In this document: in pieces, positions 1 to 9,744 of the stretch
Position numbering within the stretch: position 1 is the first letter of the stretch
Layout of the letters: every line of letters begins with the position of its first letter
Source of the DNA: Macrothele yani
Lineage: Eukaryota; Arthropoda; Arachnida; Araneae; Macrothelidae
Reading direction: 5' to 3'
DNA: 64,000 nucleotides
Assembly: GCA_039090855.1 (NCBI GenBank)
Contig: CM077024.1
Location: forward strand, 61,713,594 to 61,777,593
Translations under genes and position numbers: made by a program
Notes under the pieces: generated by a model
Databases searched by the model: none
The model's input: only the letters and a program-made list of their open reading frames with translations
Told to the model about the DNA's origin: nothing

Positions 1-790
1 ATGATTCAAACGAATTCTTATTGTATGAAAATTTCTCCCAATTCCAGATGTGTACAAAAAAAAAAAAATTCTGTAATGCTTTCCAAGGATTTGGGATGGA
101 CTGGGGGCGACTACATTTTTTGCGGACTCCTCCTAAAAAAGCTGAAAGAAAAAGAAAATTTTTTTCACAAGGCAAAACCAAAAAAATCTGCAGAACTCTG
201 TCAATTCTTCAAGCATCCTGCATAATTTTGGGGCCCCTTGAAAATGCGGAGCCCGGGGCTGCAAGTCCCCCTCCTCGCTAAATGGACTCTGACGATACCG
301 TGTAATGCTGCAAAACAGAACTTTGTGCAGTCGATTGATTTTGCATTAACTTCAAATTAGATCCACGTGAGGACACACCCACGAGTTTATTATGAAAAAT
401 GCATTTCCAAATTTCCCCCACTGCCAAACATCCATACCATATTTCTTAATCAAACATCCATACCATATTTTAGTCCAATATAAAAAATACAAGTACTTAC
501 ATATGAAAGGTAATCCCTGGCATTTTTTTGGAAGATCAATTAGTGCAGCCTATAGCAACACATCCCGGCATTTTGCGTATAAGCCACTATAACGTGATCC
601 TGAGAAATATCCACATATCAGAACGTCCTAAATTTAATTCCCCAGATTATCTGTTATTGCAGTCGATAACCCCACAACTTTGCTTTTTGTAAATAAAACT
701 TTTATTCGATCCTGAAATAACTGAAACGTGTAAAAGCACAAGTCAACAGGCTCTCGCACACGCAGCAGAATAGATTGTTTTGTACCAAAC
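1..790. other. Non-coding AT-rich stretch, nothing recognised
   Basis: No ORF here resembles a protein and no terminal repeats or RNA gene are visible. Short A-runs and one local direct repeat (a CATCCATACCATATTT-like word near 429-470) are all that can be pointed out. Confidence 0.6.
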
Positions 791-877
791 AAGATGGCCG
801 CTGTGTGGGTGGGGGTAGCAGCTAATTGGCTTCATGGGAAACTGCGTAGGGCGTCTCCTGTTGTATTCCAACCTTCT

Positions 878-1102
878 TTTTTTTTTTTTTTTTTTATTGG
901 AGGTTTAACGACCACCGTGAGCAACTCAATGGGCTATAAGCAGTCGCCCGTCCCTAATTTAGGGTCACTGGTTCCAGGGAAGGGAGAGAGCCAGTGCCGT
1001 AAGACAAACACAACATCCATGCCTGACCGGGATTCGAACCCGGACCCCTTACGGACGAACGATCAGAGGCCAGCGCCTTAGACCACTGCGCCACCGGGGC
1101 GG
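878..1102 (-). mobile_element. tRNA-derived SINE (full copy, minus strand)
   Basis: On the minus strand this begins GCCGCCCCGGTGGCGCAGTG, has a pol III A-box-like word (TGGCGCAGTGG) and a B box (GGGTTCGAATCCC), then a unique body ending in GTTAAACCTCC and an A tail, seen on the plus strand as the T run at 877-895. The flanking target duplication CCAACCTTCT is visible at 868-877 and 1103-1112. The insertion lies inside the mariner relic, so it is younger than that element. The tRNA-like head resembles a leucine or serine tRNA with a long variable arm, but the source tRNA is not certain. Confidence 0.9.
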
Positions 1103-2470
1103 CCAACCTTCTTGGTTGAACATATTCCGAGTGTCGCGGATTTGATTAAGAATAACCGCCGCATTAAAATTCATGAAACTGTCGAAGATTTTGGCGTGTC
1201 ATATGGTAGTGTACACGCAATCATTCACGAGCACGTGCGTTTCAGAAAAGTGTGCGCAAGATGGTTCCACGATCTTTAACAGAACAGCACAAAAATCAAC
1301 GATTTGCGTCCAGTATTGGGCTTCTGGAACGTTATTCTGAAGAAGGCACCAAGTTTTTGCAGCGCATCGTCATCGGCGATGAGACGTGGATGCATCACTT
1401 CGCACCAGAAAGAAAATTGGTATCTATGGTGTGAAAACACCCCAGCTCACCAACTGAAAAAAAACAATTTTTAAAGTCGTGCCGTCTGCCAGAAAAGTGA
1501 TGGCAAACGATCTTTTTTGACTGCGAGGAACCGCTATACACCAAGGAGGTTAGAATAAGATATCTGGAGATGCCCTTGTTAATGGACCACAGTACCACTT
1601 TGCATGAAACTTATAACCGCGAGCCACGGCCGTCAAACTGTGGGAAAGCTGATGTTTTTCAAGGCTATTGCAATGCATTTTGTGTTGGCCGAATCGCCTT
1701 CTTTCGTAGTAAATACTTCCAATTTCGCATCGTAACTTGTTGCCAATGTGTGAGAAAATGATGAATTTATAAAATTCTTAATTATTTTGAGACTCCTTCC
1801 CATTTTTATTTTAAAAATGAAATACACGAGCATTAGTGCGAATTCTGAACAAACATAACGTTAAAATTATAAACTTCACTCGCGTAAGAAGTATGATTCA
1901 TTTCGGTTTGATATTAACACGGTTTCTGAAACTAAACTTCACGCAGTTCCAAAATACACACAGTTGAAAATACATAGGTATCATATAAACAATGTCAAAT
2001 TCCCACACCTTGCGGCTTCACGGTTAAGAGACCAGGGCATCTCCAGAAGTATTATTATTATAACATCCTTGGTGTACACCGAGTTTATGGCGAAAGTGAG
2101 TAAGATAAACTCTGCAATGTAGTGCGAGGCATTGAAAAGTTAAGGAAAGCAGTTATGAATCGAAGACGAGGAAACTTTTCCGAATAAATCATTTTATTGC
2201 ACGACAACGCGACCCCACACAAAGCTACCACCACGCAGGAGCTTCTTTGCAATTTCAAGCGGGAAATATGGCCACATACAGTTCTAATTTAACCCCCAGC
2301 GATTACCACTTGTTCCCAAAAATGAAAAAGGACCTTGAGGGGCAAGCATTTCGCAAATGGTGATATGAAGTCAATATGGTGATGATTTCTCAGTATTGAA
2401 AAACTGGTTTCTCTTTCCGACAAGTGTTTACTAAAACTTGGCGATTACGTGGAAAATATTCCAGAAGTTA
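1103..2470 (+). pseudogene. Mariner-family transposase relic, interrupted by a MITE
   Basis: Decayed mariner transposase in several frames. After the SINE at 878-1102 the reading resumes with the second helix-turn-helix region (GVSYGSVHAIIHE). Then come VPRSLTEQHKNQRF and GDETWMHHF, which contain the mariner linker motif and the first catalytic Asp. The frame is lost around 1435 and the gene is cut at 1538 by a TA-flanked 536-bp insertion. It continues beyond 2076 with a second catalytic block (LHDNATPHKATTTQELL, about 2196-2255) and a TPSDYHLFPK-like third block near 2300, the mariner DD34D arrangement. Stops and frameshifts make it inactive. Exact ends and terminal repeats were not identified. 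Confidence 0.8.
1539..2074. mobile_element. TA-flanked MITE nested in mariner
   Basis: A 536-bp unit flanked by TA on both sides (1537-1538, 2075-2076). Its ends are imperfect inverted repeats of about 38 bp, beginning CACCAAGG on the left and ending CCTTGGTG on the right and sharing the inner word CTGGAGATGCCC. It interrupts the mariner reading frame, which is picked up again immediately after. No transposase is encoded. TA duplication and size fit a non-autonomous Tc1/mariner-superfamily element. Confidence 0.8.
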
Positions 2471-2561
2471 TACATTTTTGGTTTCTCATCTATAATAATA
2501 AAACGAAGTGTGTCTGTGTGTCCTTCGCGATACAAAAACTACACAACCTAGAAACCTGAAT

Positions 2562-2784
2562 TTTTTTTTTTTTTTTTTTGGAGGTTTAACGACCACTGTG
2601 AGCATCTCAATGGGCTATAAGCAGTCGCCCGTCCCTAATTTAGGGTCACTGGTTCCAGGGAAGGGAGAGAGCCAGTACCGTAAGACAAACACAACATCCA
2701 TGCCTGACCGGGATTCGAACCCGGACCCCTTCGGACGAATGATCAGAGGCCAACGCCTTAGACCACTGCGCCACCGGGGCGGCC
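2562..2784 (-). mobile_element. tRNA-derived SINE (full copy, minus strand)
   Basis: Same family as the copy at 878-1102: T run (A tail) at 2561-2579, the body, the B box in reverse complement near 2712 and the head ending GGGGCGGCC at 2784. Flanks CTGAATTT and CTGCAATTT may be an imperfect target duplication. Confidence 0.9.
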
Positions 2785-2886
2785 TGCAATTTTGCACGAA
2801 GGTAGCTTACGTACCAGGGATGTGCACCTCGGGCATAGATTTCCAAATTTTTGGGTTTGAGATATTTCAAAAAAAGGAAAACATGG

Positions 2887-3588
2887 TTCTCGATTTCGCG
2901 TGTATCGTTCCGCTTTGTTTACAAACAACCTGATCACAAACAACGTGAAGGAAAGTAGTTCACGATAAATTTTACGCATCTTTTTTTTTTAGAATTTCGC
3001 TATAATAGACGCCTTAATGACTATTTTTATAAGTAAATTCATTTTATGAAGAAAATATATCGAATAACAGTACTACGGATTTTTTTTGTTTTGTCTTTTT
3101 TATCCGGAGCTAGCGTATTCTTTAAGCAAAGCTATTTCGAACTTTTGTTCTGAAAATCAAAGTGGCTAAGACGGACGCCTCATTTTTTTATAGTATTTAT
3201 TCGGATTCTATAAATTTTGCAAATGTGGAATTGGTCGCGATTTCTGCGGAGGCAACCAAAGATTCGGAGACAGCTATTATTTCAAAATATACTTTATTGG
3301 CAAAAAAAGTGGGCTGAAGTAATGGCCTTCTTCCGAAAGGAAAAGTATGTTCAGAAGGGCACGACCGCACGAGACGGAATTATGACGCATAAATTTCTGA
3401 TATGAAAATAAATGTATTATTATTTTCTATAGTAAAATAAATGCCTATGATTATTTCCATTACAATAAGATTCATTTCGATGAAAATAGTAAACAAAAAT
3501 CGTATATTATCGTGAACTACTTTCTGTCACGTAGGGTGTTATCAGGGTGTAGTAAACAAAGCGGAACGATAGACGGAAAATCAGGAAC
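2887..3588. mobile_element. Foldback element with ~80-bp inverted termini
   Basis: The left arm (2887-2970) and right arm (3505-3588) are inverted copies of each other. They share TATCGTTCCGCTTTGTTTAC and GAAAGTAGTTCACGATAA with scattered differences. The interior is about 530 bp of AT-rich DNA without a credible gene. This looks like a MITE or a deleted DNA transposon; the superfamily cannot be assigned and no clear target duplication was seen. Confidence 0.65.
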
Positions 3589-4005
3589 TACTTGAAAGTG
3601 TTCTGATTCGGTAGTACAGCCGTATTTTTATAACTTAATTCGCATTTTCGTCAAGGAAAGTGAGCTACAAATAACGATAATTCATTCATTTTTGTCGTTA
3701 CAATTCTGAATTATATTGCTTTTTCCATGGACAACTTTATACGTTGGATGTTCCAAAGTTGGCAGCAAACAAATTCTATACATTTTAGCACCACATGGGA
3801 GAACCCACAACATTGTTTACCAAGAAGCATTGGCTTAATATCCATTTCTTTCTTCACTAATTTTTATAAAATTAAAAACACTAGGCCTATTTAACTTCAA
3901 GTTTATTAACGATAATTTTTTACCCTGTCCTTATGATTCATGGTCAAATATTTCACTCATCCAGGAGAAAACTACATGCAGTTAGTAAATACAAAATCAA
4001 ATATT
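3589..4005. other. Non-coding, nothing recognised
   Basis: AT-rich spacer between a foldback element and a tRNA-like repeat. No ORF, terminal repeat or RNA gene supported. Confidence 0.5.
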
Positions 4006-4445
4006 GTGACGTACTACGGAGATGAAAACATGTGTCAAGACGAAAAATCTGCTGAGAGACATTCTGACTACGTAGCTCAGCTGGGAGAGCGACTTATTCC
4101 GGAGTTCAGGGGACATGAGTTCGATGCCCGTCACGGACAAACTGGTGTTTTCATATTGGCGCCCGATTGTGGAAAATGGATCCACTGGCCGTTGGGTTCT
4201 TCGAAAAATGTGTGATGTTTGTTCCACACATTGTTTGGAATTAATGAAAAATTCCTACTTCGCTTCAAAAAAAATTTAAGAGGGAAATGACGTGACGTAC
4301 TACAGAGGTGAAAACATGTGTCAAGACGACATATCTGCAGCGAGACATTCTGAGAGCGTAGCACAGCTGGGAGAGTGACTTACTCCAGAGTGAGGGGATA
4401 CGATTTCGATGACCGTTGCAGACAAACTGGTGTTTTCACAATATG
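4006..4445 (+). repeat. Dimeric tRNA-like repeat (1.5 units, period 286 bp)
   Basis: Two direct copies beginning GTGACGTACTAC start at 4006 and 4292. Each contains a tRNA-like module with an A-box-like TAGCTCAGCTGGGAGAG (TAGCACAGCTGGGAGAG in the second). The first also keeps a B-box-like GAGTTCGATGCCC. The spacer after the first module contains TTGGCGCCCGA, which also follows the tRNA-like module at 21583. Both loci therefore belong to one repeat family with the same module-spacer-module plan. No intact tRNA cloverleaf is claimed. Confidence 0.6.
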
Positions 4446-4918
4446 TTTCAGCAGAAGTTGGTTTTTTTGCTCGGATTCATCTGCTCGAAAACCATGATGA
4501 GTCGCCGACGAAGCTTAACATTGAGTTCCGTTCTCTAGCTGAACAACGCCCACACCAACAAACAACGTCAGCATAGCGACAGTCTAAAAGCTAGGTGTCA
4601 TAAAAGTTATGCGAAACATGAGAAACTTAATTCTTGATACACTTACATATATAGACATCCTAATCATGAAGAGCTAAACATTCTAGTTTAGCAATTTATG
4701 ATCCAAATGTCGCTAAACGGACTGAACTATTTCTACAGACAAAACGCGTGTAGTAGAAAATGTCTGCGCTGATGCATCTGCTGGGGCAATCACTCATAAA
4801 GTTAGGAAAATCCCTAGAATATATATTCTTCCAATTACGCAGGATGAAACCATTTCTGTGACAAATATAATAGTAAGTTACTGATGGCGTTGGCATATGT
4901 TGACGATGACAGAACGAA
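4446..4918. other. Non-coding, nothing recognised
   Basis: No credible ORF, repeat boundary or RNA gene between the tRNA-like repeat and the next SINE. Confidence 0.5.
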
Positions 4919-4927
4919 GAACAGTTT

Positions 4928-5123
4928 GCCGCCCCGGTGGCGCAGTGGTCTAAAGCGACGGCCTCTGATCATTCGTCTGCAAGGATGTTGTGTTTGTCTT
5001 ACGGCACTGGCTCTCTCCTTTCCCCGGAACCAGTGACCCTAAATTAGGGACGGGCGACTGCTTATAGCCCATTGAGTTGCTCACGTTGGTCGTTAAACCT
5101 CCAATAATAAATAAAAAAAGGAT
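4928..5123 (+). mobile_element. tRNA-derived SINE with internal deletion of the B box
   Basis: Starts GCCGCCCCGGTGGCGCAGTG and ends with an A-rich tail. A perfect 9-bp target duplication GAACAGTTT lies at 4919-4927 and 5124-5132. About 30 bp covering the B box are missing between ATTCGTCTG and AAGGATGTTG, so the internal pol III promoter is incomplete. The deletion lies inside an otherwise well-preserved copy with a perfect target duplication. Confidence 0.9.
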
Positions 5124-5249
5124 GAACAGTTTTCGTGTTTTCTTGATGTTACTTTGGGCCGAAAGGCAAAAGAATTGCTCTAAATTGATAACGAGGAACA
5201 GTACACTAATTAAGTAGTAAATAGTAACACTGTACTAGTGATCCGATTT

Positions 5250-5419
5250 ATTGGCGTACGAAGTAGACACGTTTGCGTTTCCAAGCTTTCACACATCAAC
5301 CAGATGGCTTTTTCAAGAGACAGGAAGTACAGAAACTTTCTGTCTAACTTCCTTGAAAAAGCCATCTGGTTGATGTGCGAAAGCTTGAAAACGCTAATGT
5401 GTCTACTTCGTACGCCAAT
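5250..5419. repeat. 170-bp near-perfect palindrome
   Basis: The arms begin ATTGGCGTACGAAGTAGACA and are inverted copies over about 80 bp, meeting near 5330-5340 with a very short loop. Both strands read nearly the same peptide (HINQMAFS), as expected for an inverted duplication. It would form a long hairpin if transcribed. It could be a foldback MITE; no TA or TTAA target duplication is obvious. Confidence 0.8.
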
Positions 5420-5639
5420 GAATTGCTCTAACATGCGCAAAAAGTAACAGATGATTCGCTTTGTTCAAAAACAAAAACGTTCATGGAGGAAATTTAGACA
5501 CTGCAGCTGTTTTGAACCATCACGTGTCCGATCTTCAGACCTTAAAAAAAATAAAAACAACGGCTTTTACTCAAGATTGCACTCACAACCTAAATTTAGT
5601 TTCGTGAAAGACTGCGAAAAATATTTTTTAAATGCAAAT

Positions 5640-6403
5640 GATTTTTGATCATACTATCCCGAATGCCTAGATTTTTGTTTTCGCATTCAACAGTCAGCAT
5701 AACTGCGTTCAAAACCTTTACCGAATGGAAAATTCCGCGAGTGATAACAGGAAGCTGGTACAGGTTTTTATCAAAACCCTTTTAACCTTATTCAAGATTG
5801 CAGGGAACATTTTATGAATTTTTTCATCGATCAAAGATGAATCTGGTGTCTAGAGAAGTGTTGAAATCAATATTGCTTCAGGCTTTATTCGTCTTCTGTC
5901 TAACCTCGACATTATTATGGCAACATCTCCCATCACATTGAAAACAGAACAATCAAATTTTTGAAAAGTTCATCGGGGAAAATTTCGTCATGCATTACTT
6001 TCTTGATACGCGTTCTGTTAACAGGAAATGAGAAATCTCATACTTTTCAGCAAAAAGAAATCGCTTCTTTGTGGCACTTTAAAAAACCATTATGCCGGAA
6101 TTCTTTTATTTCATCATTGGATGCAGCTAAAATATCTCCTGTAATGCTAATATCACAATCATTGTTCTGAAAAAATTTACTTGCCACTTAAACATTACGC
6201 AAGGCCTTTTCAAAAATAAAAAGTAACGAAATAAATTTGAAATTTCCAATGTTATTCAGGAGGTTGTTTATTTCAACAATGTCATCTCCTCGACATTTAC
6301 GAACAGGATCATCTCGGATATCCATCAGACAGTGTAATAATGTATGAGGAAACAAACGCAGTGCAACTTGAACGGCATCGATATAATCTTTCCACCGAGT
6401 CAT
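5640..6403 (-). pseudogene. hAT-like (ZMYM1-type) transposase relic
   Basis: The minus strand reads TRWKDYIDAVQVALRLF, then RGDDIVEINNLLNNIGNFKF and LFIFEKALRNV. The pattern (TRW..R.DAV, then a conserved F.F/F.....L..V segment) resembles the C-terminal half of ZMYM1/hAT-type transposases. Further fragments downstream (KCHKEAISFC, FPVNRTRIKK) sit where that family has its conserved Cys and basic segment. Multiple stops break it. Assignment rests on remembered family patterns and is tentative; a host gene relic of the ZMYM1 family cannot be excluded. Confidence 0.4.
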
Positions 6404-6544
6404 GCAATTTTTTCACCATAATAAACTGCGTATTACACTGAGTAAATCGCTGTCAACTTGTACGGCTGCTAGATAAAAACGCATAAAGTTTCTGTTTCTG
6501 CAGAACACCAAATATATATATATATATCATCATCATCATCATTG

Positions 6545-8374
6545 TCAACCATTATCAATCCACTGCTGGACGAAGGTCTCCCCAAGTTTCCTCCACAACG
6601 GTCTGTCTTGTGCCAGTCTCCTCCATGTCACTCCCGCATATTTACGAATTTCATCCACCGATCTCCCATGTGGTCTTTTTCTGGGTCTTTTCCTGTCCCT
6701 TGGAATCCAATCTAAAATTTCGGCTGTCCATCTATGGTCTGTCCATCTATGGTCTGTCCTTCTGGCAGTATATCCAGCCCATTGCCATTTCAGGGATTTA
6801 ACTCTGATCATGATGTCTTCCACTCTCGTCATTTTTCGGATCCACGAGTTCCTCTTCTTATCTCTCCTGGTTATACCAAGCATGCACCTCTCCATGCTTC
6901 TTTGAGTTGTCTGCAGCCTTTGTATGTCTCTTTTAGTTAAGGTCCACGTCTCTGCACCATACGTAAGCACTGGAAGGATGCATTGATCAAACACTTTTCT
7001 TTTAAGACATAATGGCATATTGCTCTTGAAAATTATGCTGTTTCTTCCAAAAGCTCTCCAGGCAAGTTTTATAGGCCGATTAATTTCTTCATCAATGTGA
7101 CCCTCACTTGATATCTGCTGTCCAAGATAAACATACGTATCTGTTATCTCCAGTTTTTCTCCATCAATCGATAAATCTTCATTCCTTGTAAAAGCATTGA
7201 ACATCACTTTTGTCTTCTGAAAGTTCATTTTTAATCCCACTTCTTTACTCTTGTCAGCAAGTTCCTGGATCATACTCTGCAGCTCTGATGGGGTAGTTGC
7301 AAAAATGACTACGTCATCAGCAAAACGAAGGTGGGTTAGATAATCTCCATTAATCTTTATCCCTTTGTTTTCCCAGTTCAGTGATTGAAAGACATTTTCC
7401 AATGTGGCATTAAAGAGCTTCGGAGATATGGTGTCACCTTGTCTCACTCCCTTTCCAATTTTTATGTGTGTTGTATTTTCAAACAGCCGAATCTTTGCAC
7501 TTGCATTTTCATAGATGTTATTAATAATATTAATGTATGCATCTTCAATACCGCAGGATTTCAGAGCCGTGGTAACTGCTGATGGTTTCACCGAATCAAA
7601 GGCTTTTTCATAATCGATAAAAGCCATGCACAATGGAAGTTCATATTCTCTCGCTCTTTCAATTAGTTCTCTCAGTACGTGGATATGATCTATTGTGCTG
7701 TAGCCACTCCTGAATCCAGCTTGTTCTCTCGGTTGAGCCATGTCCAGTGTTACCTTCAAGCGGTGTGAAAGAACTTTAGTGAAGATTTTATAAACCACTG
7801 ATAGGAGGCTGATAGGTCTGTAGTTCCTGAGATCCTCAATGTCACCTTTTTTATGTAGCAGGATCATTGTAGCATTGTTCCAATCCTCAGGAATCTTCCC
7901 TTCATTAAGGCATCGAGTGAAAATTTGGGCGAGTACTGTTTCAATTTCTCCACTTGCTTCTTGTATGATGTCTATAGTAATTCCATCTTCTCCTGGAGCT
8001 TTCCCCCGCTTCATGTTCTTGATTGCATGAGCAACTTCTGCTGGGAGGACTGGAAGAACTCTGGTACCTTTCATAATGTCTGGAGTACATGTATCATCCC
8101 TTTCATATAATTTGGAGTAGAAATCTTTCACTCTTGTCAAAATTTCGCCTCTATTTCTTGTTATAGAACCATCTTCTTTTCTCAGAGCCATAATCTGTTT
8201 TCTTCCCTTACTGAGATGTCCCTTTGCTATCTTTAGGCTTTGGTTGTTTTCAATTGCTTTCCTCACTAGCTCACAGTTGAATTTCCTTACGTCTTCAGTG
8301 ATACTTTTTCGTGCTGTCTTGCATAGCTCTATATATTCCACTTTGGAAGTCACATCTTCTTTAGTTGTCCTCAT
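6545..8374 (-). CDS. Reverse transcriptase of RTE-type LINE
   Basis: 609 codons. Target-primed reverse transcription of the LINE RNA. Visible RT motifs: NYRPISLLSVVYKIFTKV at about residues 184-201, the AFIDYEKAFDSV motif A with Asp254, the GVRQGDTISPKLFNATLENVF motif B at 309-329, and FADDVVIFA with the catalytic Asp pair at 353-354. The thumb-like region and a C-terminal segment (LTYGAETWTL, about residue 460) follow, ending in QWIDNG, which is also found at 38812-38861. A short tandem duplication, RWTDHRWTD, lies near the C-terminus. It begins four bases inside the end of the endonuclease ORF (ATGA). In the family both domains sit in one ORF, so I read this as a one-step frameshift in an otherwise open gene. 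Confidence 0.93.
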   Translation of the reverse strand: MRTTKEDVTSKVEYIELCKTARKSITEDVRKFNCELVRKAIENNQSLKIAKGHLSKGRKQIMALRKEDGSITRNRGEILTRVKDFYSKLYERDDTCTPDIMKGTRVLPVLPAEVAHAIKNMKRGKAPGEDGITIDIIQEASGEIETVLAQIFTRCLNEGKIPEDWNNATMILLHKKGDIEDLRNYRPISLLSVVYKIFTKVLSHRLKVTLDMAQPREQAGFRSGYSTIDHIHVLRELIERAREYELPLCMAFIDYEKAFDSVKPSAVTTALKSCGIEDAYINIINNIYENASAKIRLFENTTHIKIGKGVRQGDTISPKLFNATLENVFQSLNWENKGIKINGDYLTHLRFADDVVIFATTPSELQSMIQELADKSKEVGLKMNFQKTKVMFNAFTRNEDLSIDGEKLEITDTYVYLGQQISSEGHIDEEINRPIKLAWRAFGRNSIIFKSNMPLCLKRKVFDQCILPVLTYGAETWTLTKRDIQRLQTTQRSMERCMLGITRRDKKRNSWIRKMTRVEDIMIRVKSLKWQWAGYTARRTDHRWTDHRWTAEILDWIPRDRKRPRKRPHGRSVDEIRKYAGVTWRRLAQDRPLWRKLGETFVQQWIDNG

Positions 8375-9513
8375 CTCTCTTCTTTTTGCATCAACATTTT
8401 GGTTTTTCCTGATAATTTGTTTACATGCAACTTGTTCTTAGACCCAGCTAATTTTGTTGCTGTTTCCATAAGAGCTTTGGTTACTTTTCTGTTAACTTCC
8501 GAAATATCCACTTCTTCCGATGTTAGGCCTTCTAAAGCAGAGAATCTGTTCTTCAGTTCCAACTTGAAAGTATTATGGTGTTTTTTAAGGTTGGTTATGT
8601 CAATACATTTTGTTTGTCTTATGAGCTTGCCACGTTCCAGTTTAGTGTTGAGGTGCATCTTACATCTCACCAATCTATGGTCACTACCTGTGTTGAACTT
8701 GTTCAGCACACTGCAGTCTTCGATGACGAATTTTTTGTTACACATAATAAAATCAATTTCACTTGTCGTCCCAATTGGATGTCTCCATGTCCATTTCCTG
8801 TGTGGCTTTTTCTTGAAAAAGGAATTCAAGATGAAAAATCCTTCTGCCTCTGCAAACTCAACGAGAGTATTTCCACGCTGGTTTCTGTTGCCGTGACCGA
8901 ATTTACCTACTGAAGTTTCATTCTGTTGCCGGTGCCCTATTTTTGCATTGAAATCTCCCATAATTATCTTCAAGTGCTGCTTACCTTTATTATTTAGATG
9001 ACGAATTTCCTCATAAAATTCTTCAATTTCTTCTTCAGGATGACTTGTGGTGGGTGCATAAGTTTGAATAATCTGAGCCTGGTATCTTCTCGATAGTTGG
9101 ATAACGAGTCGTGCAGCTCTGTCAGAGGAACTTTCAACTTCTACCACTTTATCCTTCAGTTTCTTGTTTATTATAAATCCAACACCACTAGTTCTGCCAG
9201 TATCTGTCCCACGATAATAGAAGAGATGTCCACTTTTCAGTTCAATGAGATCTTCTCCTTTTCTCCTTACCTCACTTAGCCCGACGATGTCCCACTTGAT
9301 CCTTTGTAGTTCCTCTTCCAATTCAAGAAGCCTTGAATCAGAAGATAGGGAGCGTCCGTTGTAGGTAGCCAAGGTCAGCATCAAATGGCAGCCTAGTCCG
9401 GTCCTCCGGGGATTCTTAGCACCCTCTGCCTTCATGTCGCACTGGCCGCTGCCTTGGCCAGGTACATTCCAGCTGCCGGAGACTGAGGGCCAAGATTTAA
9501 GTTGTAGAGTCAT
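8371..9513 (-). CDS. AP-endonuclease domain of RTE-type LINE
   Basis: 380 codons. Endonuclease that nicks the target DNA and supplies the primer for reverse transcription. Endonuclease/exonuclease/phosphatase-fold residues are all in place: ATYNGRS (Asn52), GLSEVRR (Glu81), QTYAPT (Tyr152), MGDFNAKIG (Asp187, Asn189), EIDFIM (Asp254) and GSDHRLV (Asp278-His279). The ORF then continues through the usual linker and stops where the RT frame begins. Related proteins are often deposited as craniofacial development protein 2-like. The start at 9513 is the first ATG of the open frame; initiation nearer residue 45 is also possible. Confidence 0.93.
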   Translation of the reverse strand: MTLQLKSWPSVSGSWNVPGQGSGQCDMKAEGAKNPRRTGLGCHLMLTLATYNGRSLSSDSRLLELEEELQRIKWDIVGLSEVRRKGEDLIELKSGHLFYYRGTDTGRTSGVGFIINKKLKDKVVEVESSSDRAARLVIQLSRRYQAQIIQTYAPTTSHPEEEIEEFYEEIRHLNNKGKQHLKIIMGDFNAKIGHRQQNETSVGKFGHGNRNQRGNTLVEFAEAEGFFILNSFFKKKPHRKWTWRHPIGTTSEIDFIMCNKKFVIEDCSVLNKFNTGSDHRLVRCKMHLNTKLERGKLIRQTKCIDITNLKKHHNTFKLELKNRFSALEGLTSEEVDISEVNRKVTKALMETATKLAGSKNKLHVNKLSGKTKMLMQKEER

Positions 9514-9744
9514 TTTGGAGGTGTTTGGCCATAACTCACCACGCTGGCCAAGCGGGTTGGTGAGTGTGGGATAGCATTTCGTCTGATCCCGATGGTATAG
9601 TTATACCGCTATTTGCGGTCGTCAGAGCCCCTTTAGTGGGAACAGGATGCACCACGAGAAGGCGGGGTTGACATTTGTCAAGGAGAGGCTGTGATGTTAC
9701 GCATCACCTGACCTTACATCCCATATATATATATATATATATAT

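Larger units (their letters stand above)
6528..9720 (-). mobile_element. RTE-type non-LTR retrotransposon (LINE), nearly full length
   Basis: A minus-strand LINE of about 3.2 kb. It has a short 5' leader (9514-9720), an apurinic-endonuclease-like ORF, a reverse-transcriptase ORF, almost no 3' UTR, and a 3' microsatellite tail: CAT repeats 6528-6543 adjoining AT repeats 6512-6527. AT repeats also flank the 5' end (9723-9744). The short 3' end with a trinucleotide tail and the endonuclease-RT order fit the RTE/BovB-like group; clade placement needs a tree. A 68-bp 3' fragment of the same family lies at 38812-38879. The AT repeat at 9723 abuts the end of a Tc1-like element, so the LINE probably landed at or created an AT-rich junction. 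Confidence 0.9.

Noticed and set aside
4069..4138. Functional tRNA gene
   Set aside because: The D and T boxes look right but the acceptor arms do not pair, and the unit is repeated with decay at 4350, so it is a tRNA-derived repeat.
8399..8896. 165-codon plus-strand ORF opposite the LINE endonuclease
   Set aside because: Antisense shadow of the well-supported endonuclease frame.
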